64,000 nt of DNA from Ephydatia muelleri (lineage: Eukaryota > Porifera > Demospongiae > Spongillida > Spongillidae): NCBI GenBank assembly GCA_013339895.1, contig JABACO010000007.1, forward strand, positions 3,612,701-3,676,700. Direction: 5' to 3'. The position numbers were made by a program, and so were the translations under genes. Below, in pieces: positions 1 to 10,989 of the stretch (position 1 is the stretch's first letter; each line of letters opens with the position of its first letter). The notes beneath the pieces are model-generated. The model ran no database searches. It saw only the letters and a program-made list of their open reading frames with translations, and was not told where the DNA came from.

Positions 1-300
1 ACGCTCAACATCACTGGTGGTGAGTGTGTCATCACACCCAGTATTACTGGGTGTGGTTAAGCCATCATGCTCAACATCACTGGTGGTGAGTGTGTCATCA
101 CACCCAATATTACTAGGTGTGGGTAGGCGATCATGCTCAGCATCACTGGGGGTGAGTGTGTCATCACACCCAATATTACTGGGTGTGGGTAGGCCATCAT
201 GCTCAGCATCACTGGGGGTGAGTGTGTCATCACACCCAATATTACTGGGTGTGGGTAGGCCATCATGCTTAGCATCACTGGGGGTGGATGGGTCATAACA
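1..300 (-). repeat. In-frame 66-bp coding tandem repeat
   Basis: About four and a half copies of a 66-bp unit, in frame with exon 5 of the integrase gene. Each encodes 22 residues of the pattern DDTLTPSDAEHDGLPTPSNIGC with small changes. The unit is rich in D, T, S and P with one Cys, so a flexible acidic tail is likely. The array runs off the window start. Because 66 is divisible by three, copy number can vary without breaking the frame. Confidence 0.8.
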
Positions 301-2528
301 TTCAATATCACTGCAGATGGATGTGTCATCAGGCTTAACACCACTGGTTGATGGATCATCAGATATCACTTTGCTGGAGGCTTGCTTGTCATCAAATGAA
401 ATACTTCCTTGGAGCATATTGCTGTGATACATCTTAAGGTGACCTCCAGTAGCTCGAATTAGAGTGCCGTCTTTGCTGATCAGTTCATATACTCCATGTG
501 GCATCTTCTTCACAACTCTGTGAGGACCATCAAATCGGTCTTGCAGTTTACCACCTTTCATTTTCTTTCTTCTAAAATTCTTCTTCATCACTAGCTCTCC
601 TACTTGAAAGCAATTTGGCTTGGCACATTTTGAGTCATACTTTTGCTTTTGTTTCTTTTGAGCGTCAAGAATGTGCTTTTTTGCATCTTCCAAAATGACC
701 TGATGCTTGTGTTGAACTGCTACAATATCTGGATCATTCAACATTTGATACTTGTGATGCAATTCATCACCTGATTCCTTCTGTAGGTCTATATCAACAG
801 GTAGAATTGCTTGACGACCAAACATTAATTGAAATGGTGTATAGGTGCTTGATTCATGTCTTGATGTATTGTATGCAAAAGTACAAGTGTCTAGGTAGGA
901 GCTCCACACCGTTTGTTTGGTTGAAACAAACTTTGCCAGCATGTTTTGCAGTGTCTGATTGTAGCGCTCATCCAGACCATTTGCCTGTGAATAATGTTAA
1001 TCAAGGTTTGATGACATGTAGTATAGCTTTAGATACCTACCTGAGGATGGTATGGTGTTGTAAGCCGCCTCTTCACTCCTAGAATCTCAGCCAGCTTGTC
1101 ATTCAATTTATTGCAAAACTCTGAACCATTATCAGAGAGCATAACTCTGGGTAATCCCATTCTCATGAAGATCTGCACAAGAATACATGATTATGTATGC
1201 ACAGCACAAAATGGCAGACATTTGCTGAATTTTTAAATAATAGCATTTAATAACACAAGCTTTTGTAATGTAATAAATATATACTCTCTCACAGAATAGG
1301 AGAAGATGTGGTAGAACCTGATGGACCCATGTGACATCATCAGGGCCATACATAATGTGACATAATTATAGCCATGCATACAGTATCACACTTATGCAAC
1401 ACCAAACTTATACATACACAAATGCATACACACATAGTGAATAGAATTACTCAATACAGAAAATGATCAGAATCTAACACCTATACGTGCATACACCGCT
1501 GCTACATTCTGCACCTACATCTAGGCAATGCTTATGCTAAGCAATATAAACACTAAAGTGTAATGAATTGCAGCATATAAATCATTAGTTCATACATGCT
1601 ATATACCTTAAAAAGGCAGTTTGCAACAGTAGTTGCTGTTTTGTCTGGTGTTGGAATGGCCTCGACCCACTTTGTGAAATAGTCACTAATTGTCAGAATA
1701 TATTGACTTCCATCTTCTCCAGGTGGGCTAATAGGACCAATGAAATCAATCCCTATCATGTACCATGGGGATTTCACGGGAATTGGGTGAAGTTCAGGCA
1801 CGCCACAAGTGAGCTTTCTGTTCATTCGCTGGCAAATGTCACATGTTCGTATCTATAAAATATGACCATATGGTTATAATGCTGACTATGATAGTTTTCC
1901 CTCATTTTCTGATTAAACATTTCAGTGATGTCAAGCATTATCTAAGGCAAGTATGTTGGACAATCAATTTTTAGTGTGGTTACTTTTTAAAATGCGTACT
2001 CTACTATACTAGTCGCAGTCACAAATTGAGGTTGCTCCTCTGGCAGTGTAATGTAATTATTGAACTGTAACCTACCATTTCAGTGCAATCTTTCACCATT
2101 CCATGCCACATGACACGTTCCTTTATCCTATGTAGCGTCCTAGTTCTTCCCATGTGGCCTGAAGTTGGATGAACGTGACAGGCTAGCAGAATTAGTCTCC
2201 TTTCCTCTGGACTTTGAACATAGCGAAGAAATGTGGGCTCCTATGGAAAATAAACGCTATTCAAAAGTGGGTTTCAAACCGCACCACCACGTCATGCTAG
2301 GCTTCCCACGTAGCTCCAAATACATTAACCGTTGATACGTACCTTTCCTTTTAACTTCTGCTTGTACATCAGCTCGCCACTTGTGGAAATAAAAAACTTT
2401 AACGCCTTTTTTCGTATCACTCTCTTCCGAGAAGAGGAGGATGCCTCTGGGTACTTGTTTGTGGAAAGGTACGTAAAGACGTCGCGGATTAGATCGTCGC
2501 TCAGGTCATCCACAATGTCGCTCTCCAT
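1..2528 (-). CDS. Ginger/GIN-like integrase gene, five exons, 3' end beyond window
   Basis: DDE-type integrase of the Ty3/Gypsy-like cellular kind (Ginger transposase or GIN1/KRBA2-like host gene). Exons on minus: 2343-2528, 2076-2240, 1607-1852, 1041-1172 and 984 to the window edge. All four introns have GT-AG borders and are phase 0. Exon 1 starts at ATG 2528 and carries the YPEASSSS...IRKKALKF segment that precedes the zinc finger in this family. Exon 2 holds the HH half (ACHVHPTSGH) and exon 3 the CC half (RTCDICQ) of the H2C2 finger. Catalytic residues are D in GIDFIGP (exon 3), D in LSDNGSEF (exon 4) and E in ANGLDERYNQ (exon 5). Exon 5 continues through an SH3-like FDGPHRVVKKMPHGVYEL segment into an acidic repeat tail. 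No break is seen. The introns argue for a host or DNA-transposon gene rather than an LTR-element copy. No terminal repeats were found, so transposon versus domesticated gene is open. Confidence 0.8.
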
Positions 2529-2574
2529 TTCTTTCTTCAACTATTTTTTCGGACACGTGGCCCAATAATCACTT

Positions 2575-2700
2575 CACGGACCATTTATTCCCGATTCGGA
2601 CAATTTTTTCCAGGAAATTTTGGTCCGCGCGGACCAATATTTCCTGAAAATTTTGGTCCGGGACCAAAATTTCTGGCGGACCAAATTAACCGTGACAGGC
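2575..2700. repeat. Palindromic GGACCAAAATTT repeat
   Basis: Several inverted copies of a GGACCAAAATTTCC-type word lie within 125 bp just upstream of the integrase gene. They could fold into stem-loops. This looks like a small MITE or a rearranged palindromic repeat. No clear target duplication was found. Confidence 0.5.
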
Positions 2701-2884
2701 CAAGGCAATAGTACATCCTCATCTGCTGTTTATCTGTAGATGCGACATACTTGGTTGCATACAACTCCGGGATGCCAACTCTACGGATTGGATGAGCGCA
2801 AAGCAAATTGGAGCCCGAAAATCAGGCTGCATGCATGTTGTGTTACTCACGGAACTATTCATTATAGCCTGCTTGGATGCGGAG

Positions 2885-3250
2885 ATTTACCTTCCACCCT
2901 CTCCCTGCACTAGGTACATGCAGGCATCCACATGAGCCTTCTGATGAGAGAAGTGTGTGTCACACACATCCTTGCCACTCTGTGCCTCGTTGTGGTAGTA
3001 GGCCAGTACCTTCAGCCCTGCAGCAGAACACACGTGATGCAGGAGCAACTTGATCTGCTGGCCTGCAAGGTTTTTGGCATTGTCACTATGCACAATAACC
3101 TTTGTCACATGTGGAAATTGAAGCCACAAAGCATGCATTGCATGCTGCCTCCAAGCAAGACATGCAGCACAACATTGGCATCAGCCTTCTGTTCGTCTTG
3201 GATGATGCAGTCAATCAAATGAAGTGCCACTTTCTCTGTCTCTGCTCCTG
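2885..3250 (-). pseudogene. Transposase-like relic with SDNA / QSGKDVCD motifs
   Basis: On minus, 3138 to 2887 reads as VTKVIVHSDNAKN, then GLKVLAYYHNEAQSGKDVCD, then HQKAHVDACMYL. This arrangement (SDNA, about 30 residues, QSGKD.CD...K) recurs in large uncharacterised transposase-like proteins of cnidarians and sponges and suggests an RNase H-like core. Upstream at 3250-3140 the reading continues in another frame (VALHLIDCIIQDEQKADANV), so at least one frameshift separates the two. A GT donor follows GEGGR near 2888. Probably a dead fragment; the exact family is not recognised. Confidence 0.45.
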
Positions 3251-4426
3251 TAAATCACCATCCTTCTCCCCCTACTCACCATCTTCCACTCCCCTCACCA
3301 GCATCCTCACCATCTCCCACTCCCTCCCCACCATTCTCTATTCCCATACAATCCTCTTCTTCCATCTCTTCCTCATGCAATAGTCTCTTTTTCCTGCAAG
3401 CCATGCATTGCTCTAGTTTCTGCAAACTGTGCCCTTCTCCCCAGATGCCCAGTAATTGTATCCGCATGGTAGTGCTCTGAAGGCTCCGTGGGATTCGTGA
3501 AGCATCCCACCCCATGGGCAAGGTAAGTATATAGAGTTCCTGTAATACTCAGGACCATGCAAGTAACGAGTGCAGCATTACACTACCTGTTTAGAACTGT
3601 GATTCATACATGCACTCTAGTCAGACATTTCCTACTTACTTCTCACTTATCCGCATGTTACTCAATATTATGTAACATTTTAGAACATTCTCTTAGTTCC
3701 GGTGCTATATATAGGACCCACGCGATTTTTACTTTACTTTTTGTGATTCCATTAAAAGCTCGGTCAAAGTGTCAACACGTAGAGCATAGCGCACTCTAAC
3801 AATACCTACAGTAATTATGGGGCATCTTTGTGCGATATTCTGTTCGTTGTTACTTGTTAAAATTCTCACCCAGTAAGAAGTGGAGATGACTCGCATACAT
3901 GTATAAGCTTCTACTGTTTTGCATACAAATACATGTAGGTCCAGTCCACATCGAATACTGACTCCATGCTTCTTCAATCCTTAAGAAGAAACAATAATGC
4001 GCTTTAAACGATGATAAATTTGGTTTATCAATAGCTGCTTCTTCTTCCATGACGTCGGCGCTTTAATACCACGACAAATAAGTCACCATTCTTAGATTCG
4101 GCATCGTTTGTCGGTCCATGCTCTACACGTGTCTTGCTTGTGTACTCGGAATTTCTCTTCCATATTTGTATTTTTTATTATTTTTTTCAATTATCATTGT
4201 CGTTTGCAAGCTAGCTGCCTCAATAAGAAATTTTTCGTTACATATTACTGGTACAGGCCATCGTTGTAGGTAAAATGTGCAAATCTCAATTGAGACAGTT
4301 GCAAGAATAGTTGCACGGTAAATATACGAAACAAATACAGATATCCTTCGCACTGCAAATAAATTTTTGTTTTCATTTCAGTAGATTAGCACAGTACATG
4401 CATAGACGTGTATCGTAAACATGGCC
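3251..4426. other. No supported gene
   Basis: Around 3270-3560 a minus frame with HYHADTITGHLGRRAQFAET and a purine-rich tract could be the 5' part of the adjacent transposase relic, but no motif decides it. The rest is AT-rich sequence with short open frames only. Confidence 0.4.
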
Positions 4427-4688
4427 TTAGTCTCCAGACCAGATGAGGAACCAGGTGATGGAGGTGGGGGTCATTTTCACAGGGATTGAGATGCTGTAGT
4501 CCCTATCCAGGCTGAATATGGTGGGTGGGGAAATCCCCTCCCGGAACACCTGGGCCTTGTTGGAGATGCCGGTGTAGTACAGGGGGAGGGTCAGGTTCCA
4601 GGAGAGGGTGGAGCCTGTTGGGTTGAAGACCATGGCAAGGCCTCTGTTGTTGATACGAGGGTTAACGTGCAGGATGCAATCAAAATCT
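4427..4688 (-). CDS. C-terminal exon of a GH36-like (alpha-galactosidase-type) glycosidase
   Basis: A clean 3'-terminal exon: acceptor CTCCAG at about 4689, open to the stop at 4427. It reads DFDCILHVNPR, INNRGLAMVFNPTG, LPLYYTGIS and ends TSITWFLIWSGD. This pattern (HVNP, then RGLAMVFNPT, then PLYYTG, then a final TW) is the beta-sandwich C-terminal domain of uncharacterised GH36-type clan D glycosidases. No other exon of this copy is found nearby on minus. The 5105-5300 block upstream is repeated at 35.3 kb next to a barrel exon of the same family, so the intervening exons of this copy were probably lost. The family call rests on remembered patterns; the exon itself is undamaged. Confidence 0.55.
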
Positions 4689-4877
4689 GGAGGAGGTGGG
4701 GTTCAAGTAATCAAAGAGATGGGGATAGAACTGGAGAAAGGCTGGAATAGTAATTCACAGATAGAGTGCCCTAAAAATATCTCAAATACAGTAATGTTAC
4801 CATGATAGTGACTGCCCAGTTATCATATGCATGTACAGTGTTAAACATTTCATTCTTTTGCCGATCATGCTCAGTGC

Positions 4878-4932
4878 ATTTTTAGTAATTTTCTAGTGCA
4901 TTTTTATAAATTGCACTGGAAAATTACTATTA
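4878..4932. repeat. Short inverted repeat (hairpin)
   Basis: TAGTAATTTTCTAGTGCA is followed after a short AT-rich loop by TGCACTGGAAAATTACTA, giving arms of about 18 bp with one difference. It is a small stem-loop or a very short MITE, with no gene nearby. Confidence 0.6.
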
Positions 4933-5060
4933 GTGATGCTAAGAGCAAATTCTTGAACTAGTTGCCATGTAGAACTATTTGAATTGAACAAAATATTACT
5001 GATTGACATAATGCATGTACCAGTAGGTGTGTAAGTAAGGAGGAAAAAGCTACAATGCAA

Positions 5061-5113
5061 GTGTGTGTGTGTGTGTGCATGTGTGTGTGCGTGTGTGTGT
5101 GTGGTATGTGTGT
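5061..5113 (+). repeat. (TG)n microsatellite
   Basis: Interrupted TG dinucleotide tract. It borders a block that is repeated near 35.3 kb, where a TG tract also precedes it. Confidence 0.9.
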
Positions 5114-5300
5114 TTCTGAATCACCATCAATGTGTACTTCTCAGACTTTAGCAATGTTGTCTGAAACAGTCGTTAAAATCTATGCCTGGATAACAATTGT
5201 GCCATCTCCCCATCTCTGGACAACATGCTATATGATCACACTACACATTTCTCTTCCCACATTCACATGACCCATTCTCCCTGTTCCTGAAAATCGACCC
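5105..5300. repeat. Duplicated block, copy A (partner 35330-35530)
   Basis: Nearly 200 bp, from a CTGAATCACCATC-like start through CCTGTTCCTGAAAAT, recurs at 35330-35530 with scattered substitutions. In both places a TG microsatellite lies on the left and GH36-like exons are close by. The block is best read as intron sequence carried along by duplication of that gene. Confidence 0.8.
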
Positions 5301-5559
5301 AGGCACATGCGACGGCAGGTGGGAACCATAACCAGAAAGATGGGTGCCAGGTTGATTTGGGAAATGGGGGTGTATGGAAGCAGTATGCAGACCAAGTTGA
5401 TGAAATGCAGATCACCGGGAACTCAAGAGAAACTGCTCACCATGCACCAGCACCAAGAGTTATCGAACCGGCCGGCCTAACAGAGTGCGATTCTGTACCT
5501 GCCCTGCAACCTGGAAGGAATCTGGTGACGGGTCCAACCAAAGAACCTGTGCCCTAAGG

Positions 5560-5945
5560 AAGTATCACAGGACCAACCAAAGAACCTGTACCCCAAGGAA
5601 CGGAAGAAACACCCCAAGTAGCCCAACAACAACCCTGCCCAGAGGAAGGAGTTCTACCCTGGGAGGTGCAGCTCTAGGCATGGAAGAGCCATAAGGAAAA
5701 AACCCTGCCCTGAGGAAGGAGTTCTACCCAGGGAGGTGCAGCTCTAGGCATGGAGGACTGAGGAAGGAATTCTACACAGGGAGGTGCAGCTCTAGGCATG
5801 GAAGAGCCATAAGGAAACAACCCTGCCCAGAGGAAGGAGTTCTACCCAGGGAGGTGCAGCTCTATAGCCATAAGGAAACAACCCTACCCTGAGGAAGGAA
5901 TTCTACCCAGGGAGGTGCAGCTCTAGTCATGGAAGAGCCATAATA
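5560..5945 (+). repeat. Minisatellite, about 60-75 bp unit
   Basis: Four to five copies of a unit containing GAGGAAGGAGTTCTACCC, GGGAGGTGCAGCTCTAG and GAAGAGCCATAAGGAAAC, with length variation. A shorter AACCAAAGAACCTGT repeat precedes it. Short open frames here are by-products of the repeat. Confidence 0.8.
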
Positions 5946-6026
5946 AAACCAACCCCATACACCGATGGAGGAACGTGAATGGAAGAGAGGAATGTGGAGT
6001 TTAGACCTAATTGTAGATAGTGTGTA

Positions 6027-6759
6027 TTAACACCGCGTCCGCGAGTAAAGTGGGTCAGAATTGAGGGGAAACTAAAAACCTAAAAGACCCGCTAACAATA
6101 GAATCACAGGTACTAGTTTTAAAATAAGTAGAGTAGCCTTTTACACGATGTTCGCATTATAATTTATAACAGCTGCAACTATCACAGTTTTGATGCACGC
6201 ACTTTAAATAAACTAGTTCGGTACCACGCTTATCATTTTATCATTTTACACCCCTTCCCTTCTTTACTGTAAATTCATAAGCATGCATAAGTAATCTATA
6301 TCAATGCAGCTCTTGGTTTCCCTGAAAATAAAAATTATGTGTGCATGCAGACTCGCAAAGCAGCGTGCAAAGCAACAAAGTTAAACCGCATGCGATAATG
6401 TATAGCGTTCTATAGACACGATACAACACATGCACACAGTAAAAAAAATACATTGCATATGATTGAAAAGCATTGAAATGTTTAAAAGTTCAACTTGGCT
6501 TATACAATGTGATTATTGCCGTTTTTCTATTATGATGAAATATGGTTTCATCGACATAGACCACTTTTATATCGCCGCATTTGTAGCATCCAGCAAGTTG
6601 AATGATCTCTCACAAAATGCATCCAATGTTGTCTCAAGAGTTGTACTTCCACATTCCTGTATTTGAAAAGAAAAATACTCATCAGCGGACCTTTTAGTTT
6701 TTTTACTTCCCCCCAAAACGGCCTAAATTTACCCACTTTACTCGCGGACGCGGTGTTAA
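6027..6759. mobile_element. Non-autonomous DNA transposon with TTAA target duplication
   Basis: A perfect 25-bp terminal inverted repeat starts CACCGCGTCCGCGAGTAAAG at 6031-6055 and is mirrored at 6731-6755. Both ends are flanked directly by TTAA (6027-6030 and 6756-6759). A TTAA duplication is the hallmark of piggyBac- and Kolobok-type elements. The 725-bp body has no convincing transposase; a minus stretch near 6548 reads VVYVDET, which is too little to assign. Intact ends suggest a recent insertion. Confidence 0.9.
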
Positions 6760-6966
6760 TATCCGTGTACCGGATAAGTGTTTTCGATTATTGATCTTCC
6801 CGATTGCACGTTGCGTGAGTAGTGCTGGCTGCTACATACGTATCCCTGGCATCTTCTCTACGGACTTCACACCCTCTATGAACGGAAGTACACAAATCAC
6901 GCTTATGTATTCTCGCTAGCCAGTTGTACAGTAACTTTATGGGTACTGAACTGCCCCATGGCCCGC

Positions 6967-8115
6967 TCATGCGAGACTGTACATCTTGCGTGCGCAGTAA
7001 TTGAAGGACGCTTTAACTTTCAAGAAAGCATGCATGTGTTTATATCCTAATTTTTTTTCCATCTTGCGAACCCGGTACATCCCCATGCATTGTGCGACAC
7101 TATGATGTCGGCATGCATTTACACTGCGAAACAGCACCGCTATAGAACTCTGAACATACCACACATCACACCTAGGTGGTGGGAAAGGAAAGTGAGTTTC
7201 ACTGTTTGCGTGGGATCCTGTTGAGTAAGACTCCGAAAGGTTTATTTGCTTGATATGTTTGCGCTTCCTGCCACATATCCGAGCCACTGAGATGTGGATT
7301 ATAACTGTTGCACCCGAAGATGCACTCCAGAGAGGAAAACACACCACATCAGCGATAAACATTCCTTCATTTGGTGTTGAGTGTTGGGTTGTGTAAACAT
7401 GATACAAGAACACCGGTATTTCAAATATGAAAAACATTAATGGGAATGTAGCTAATGGAAGAAGCTGTTTAAGAGCCTTCCAAAACTGGTCGCCGTCGGT
7501 GATTGGTTCGTACTTAGATCTCCGACACACTTGACTGGCCAGTTTTATCACCATGGCAACCATGGCTGTAGATACGGCTATCAGCATAAGCATTGCGGGA
7601 CCATCCCAGAGGGCAAGCCTCTCAATGAATGCAACACTTGTGTTGGCATATATGTAGCATATATTGCCACCAGGGCTCAACCCATAAGCATGGGTTACTA
7701 GAGGTACAATAGCTATCAACGCTGGTATGAGTAGCGAGGTCACAACGTACATAACTTCAAGCTTCTTCAGGTTCTTGTGAAGTACCGCAAAACAGAAGAG
7801 ATGAAAGGCCACACTCACTGTGAAAAACAGCTTAGTCGATTCTGTGTACACCTGCAGCAATCCTAAAGCTGTACATACGCGACCATAGATGTTAGGCGCG
7901 TCGTCATAGTTGATGAACACCACCTGCATAGCACCTACCGATGCCATCGCCAGTGCAGACAGTACCTGATAGAGAGCCAGTCGGTAGACGATAGTTTTAT
8001 ATAGGTTTAAACGGAGCACCAAGATGGCTGCCAGTAGGCACTCGACAACAGAGACACCGTTGGCCACTGCGAAAATTGTATGATTAAGAATGTTTGTTGC
8101 GTTGGAATTAGCCAT
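6967..8115 (-). CDS. Seven-transmembrane receptor, copy 1 (extended C-terminus)
   Basis: Intronless 382-codon gene starting MANSNATNIL. Seven hydrophobic segments fall at about residues 12-36, 43-69, 82-112, 121-144, 167-190, 215-240 and 253-279. A Cys at the start of helix 3 (RVCTALG) and one in loop 2 (NICYIYAN) fit the conserved GPCR disulfide. There is no DRY after helix 3 and no NPxxY in helix 7, so it is not a rhodopsin-class receptor; class B/E-like or lineage-specific is more likely. An N-terminal NAT is a glycosylation site. Paralogues end PPPSV-stop; here a one-base change in the last codons shifts the frame at about 7175 and adds roughly 70 residues of former 3' flank. The core is intact. 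Ligand unknown. Confidence 0.85.
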   Translation of the reverse strand: MANSNATNILNHTIFAVANGVSVVECLLAAILVLRLNLYKTIVYRLALYQVLSALAMASVGAMQVVFINYDDAPNIYGRVCTALGLLQVYTESTKLFFTVSVAFHLFCFAVLHKNLKKLEVMYVVTSLLIPALIAIVPLVTHAYGLSPGGNICYIYANTSVAFIERLALWDGPAMLMLIAVSTAMVAMVIKLASQVCRRSKYEPITDGDQFWKALKQLLPLATFPLMFFIFEIPVFLYHVYTTQHSTPNEGMFIADVVCFPLWSASSGATVIIHISVARICGRKRKHIKQINLSESYSTGSHANSETHFPFPPPRCDVWYVQSSIAVLFRSVNACRHHSVAQCMGMYRVRKMEKKLGYKHMHAFLKVKASFNYCARKMYSLA

Positions 8116-8640
8116 TTTTAGACTAACTCATTGCAAGGAACACGATAAGCACAAGAAGGAACAGGGATAGACAAGGCGGCCAGTGGCGTAACTAAACTGT
8201 ACGGGGAAGTATACGCCTGTCCAATAACAATCTTAAAATCATTACAGCAGACTACAGAGGGGTATCACCGTATCCTGGGTTTCAAATAAGGCTTGCTATG
8301 TCAAATCTAATCACTTCCTTGCATTTGACAAGTATGAATAAACGTGTATCGTAAACACCGCCTCTTTATAATAAGTATCATCACGCTGCAGAACCTAAAC
8401 AAAATATTGCCTCCAATGCAAGCTGAAGCATATACTATTGTCCAGGGTATAGATAAAGAAAAGCATTTCTTCAGCCGCCTTGTCCACTGAAGAGCGAAAG
8501 CATACTGAGAATGACCCCAAATGCAATGCTTTGGGCCGGTGTTGCGTACCTCTGGTCACAAAGTCCTATGGTGCATGGGGAAAGGAAGGGGCCCGTTTAA
8601 GATGCTTGCCTCCCGTCTTGCCATCATATCAGGCAAACCA
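8116..8640. other. 5' flank of 7TM copy 1
   Basis: Includes GGAACAGGGATAGAC at about 8159, also found after the Gypsy insertion at about 46056, which shows that upstream DNA was copied with the receptor genes. No TATA box is evident and no other gene is seen. Confidence 0.5.
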
Positions 8641-8642
8641 AA

Positions 8643-8915
8643 GTCAGTTGTGCTGCCTGAACTTATAGCATGCTCATCTTGCATCTGGTGAGAGCAAATG
8701 CGACAGCAATCCTTTCCAGGAGGCTCCCATCTTAAAGTTTATTGAACTGTAGCATAATTTATTATTATTATTTCATATAATCATTAACTGAAAGTCTGCT
8801 GTCTGAACTATATAGCAGGCTCAACTTGCATCTGGTGAGGGCAAATGCGACAGCAATCCTTTCCAGGTGGCTCCCATCTTAAACTTTATTGAACTGTAGC
8901 AATAATTCATACATA
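8643..8915. repeat. Direct duplication of about 115 bp
   Basis: Copies at about 8643-8762 and 8795-8915 share GCAAATGCGACAGCAATCCT and a TTTATTGAACTGTAGCA end, separated by some 30 bp of AT-rich DNA. They are non-coding. AT-rich sequence without a gene follows to about 9220. Confidence 0.75.
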
Positions 8916-9225
8916 TGTATTGTATGAATTATTAGTGTGTTGTATTATTGTATCATGATGTTTTAATACACTTTAAATATGAGTATAATTATTAAAAAAC
9001 ATAATTTTTATTTTTTTATTTATATACATGAATTTATACAACACATATTCAATACACTGATACATAAATAACACACAAACGCAAACAGTAATAATTTTAG
9101 GCAGCATAAAAAAATTAAAAATAAAAACCAAGTCAACAATATGATAAACAATTCATACACATGATAGGTGAACCTGGATTCTTAATGCATTTCTGGTGAG
9201 TGCTGCATAGTCACTTATAATTAGA

Positions 9226-9735
9226 AGACCATTGGGGTGAGGCCTCAGACCAATGTGAAGCTTACTGGACAAACCTTGCTTCACATAAAGTAAATTGTAT
9301 AGAAGCACATGTAAATATGTTTATCAGGTAATTAGCGGCAAACGGCTTACTAGACTTAGCCACACCCTTCAGAATCACGTGACTCCAAGAGGACCATTGG
9401 GGTGAGGCCTCACACAAATGTGAAGCTTACTGGACAAACCTTGCTTCACATAAAGTAAAGTGTATAGAAGCACACGTAAATATGTTTATCGGGTAACTAG
9501 AGGCAAACGGCTTACCAGACTTAGCCACACCCTTCAGAATCACGTGACCCCAAGAGGACCATTGGGGTGAGGCCTCACACAAATATGAAGCTTACTGGAC
9601 AAACCTTGCTTCACATAAAGTAAAATGTAGAAAACACATGTAAATATGTTTATCGGGTAACTAGAGGCATTGCCAAACGGCTTACCAGATTTACTAGTAG
9701 CCACACTCTTTCAGAATCACGTGACCCAAGAGGAT
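9226..9735. repeat. Three tandem copies of a unit of about 165 bp
   Basis: Each copy begins CCATTGGGGTGAGGCCTC, contains TACTGGACAAACCTTGCTTC and GTAAATATGTTTATC, and ends near CAGAATCACGTGAC. The third copy is a little longer. A satellite-like array; no protein is implied. Confidence 0.85.
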
Positions 9736-10780
9736 AACCACACCCCTCACAGTCAGCAAGACCCCAAGTACACTGTAGGCCAAATGGGTGGGGCCCTCAC
9801 ACTCACTTTAAACATATCCAATGTACTACTTGCACACAAACATACATGTGCGTGGATGCACACATTTACACTTGCTCTACCACAAACGCTGTACCTATGA
9901 CTTTACAACAGCACTTACACAGGTGGCCTTGGTCTTGGTTCTCAATGGAGAGTAAGCCACAACCATCAGGTCTCTCTGGTATATATGTAGAGTACAATAT
10001 CACTAAACAGTACTCAAGATGTATGAGTTAGAAATTAGTACCGCGTAGGCCTACCGTAAACAAGACTGCCCGCCCGGATCCGAGTGTGATGCACAAGTAG
10101 TTTTTTTGTACGTTGAGCCAGATAGGTCTACTATCGGGTGAGCGTTAAATACTGCAAATCAAGAATTCTAATGCAAGTGAGCGTTAAATAGTGAAGTAAG
10201 CAACAAGATGATACAGTGTATGCATTGCAATAATATTGTAGAATTATACTGCACAGCAACTTCATTGTCTCCAGCACTAGGGGAATGGAAGGGAATAATG
10301 TTTCAAGAGAACTCCAATTTATCGTCCGATGCATCGTCCGATGAAGCCTCGTATAACGGAATAGGTCTCCTAGACAACACAAATGCAGGAAAACAAGTGT
10401 TATAATCATGGGTTCAGTATCAGGTAAAGACACCTTGTTTCAGGGCTAGTGGACACAAGTTCATCGGAGCTACTCCAATTTCAGTTACAGTCCATGCTCA
10501 TAATTCTGGCGTAAAAAACAAGCCGAGCTTGTAGTCAAATGACATGCATGATCACATACCTTTCAAATAACTGGCGTAGTAGACTCACAGTGACACTACT
10601 GACAGCGTGTGTAAGAGTATTCGAAGGTTTGGCAAATAAATTGACGGTTAATTTAAAATTAAGAAGGCTGAGAATTCCCGTACTGAATTGGACGGTGAAA
10701 TTTCAAATTTGTTATGATCTCGATAGCCGTAAGTACACGTTTTGTTTTCTGCACGGATGCGTGATTGATTGCGGATTTTG
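9736..10780. other. No supported gene
   Basis: Contains a doubled GTGAGCGTTAAATA word at about 10137 and 10178 and short open frames without family motifs. Confidence 0.4.
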
Positions 10781-10784
10781 CAAT

Positions 10785-10985
10785 CACCCGCGTGCGGACG
10801 GTCGAATTGCTGTGGGTATTGCAACGTCCGATACGCCACAGGGTTTGAACCCGCCATAACTTTCGGTGGAAATCGCTTCAAATTCGGTTTGTAGGTAGAG
10901 GGATCCTATACCTATTTATTACTCTATCCGTTATGGAGATACAGCTGTGCAAAGTTAATGCACATTTCCCGCTCGATTTGCGCCA
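10785..10985. repeat. Half copy of the GGGACAG foldback repeat family
   Basis: Shares with 59530-59760 the words TCGCTTCAAATTCGGTTTGT, TAGGTAGAG and GGAGATACAG, and ends in the same GCACATTT...GCGCC module. Only one arm is present, so this is a decayed or one-armed copy of the family best preserved at 59379-60198. Confidence 0.7.
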
Positions 10986-10989
10986 TTAA

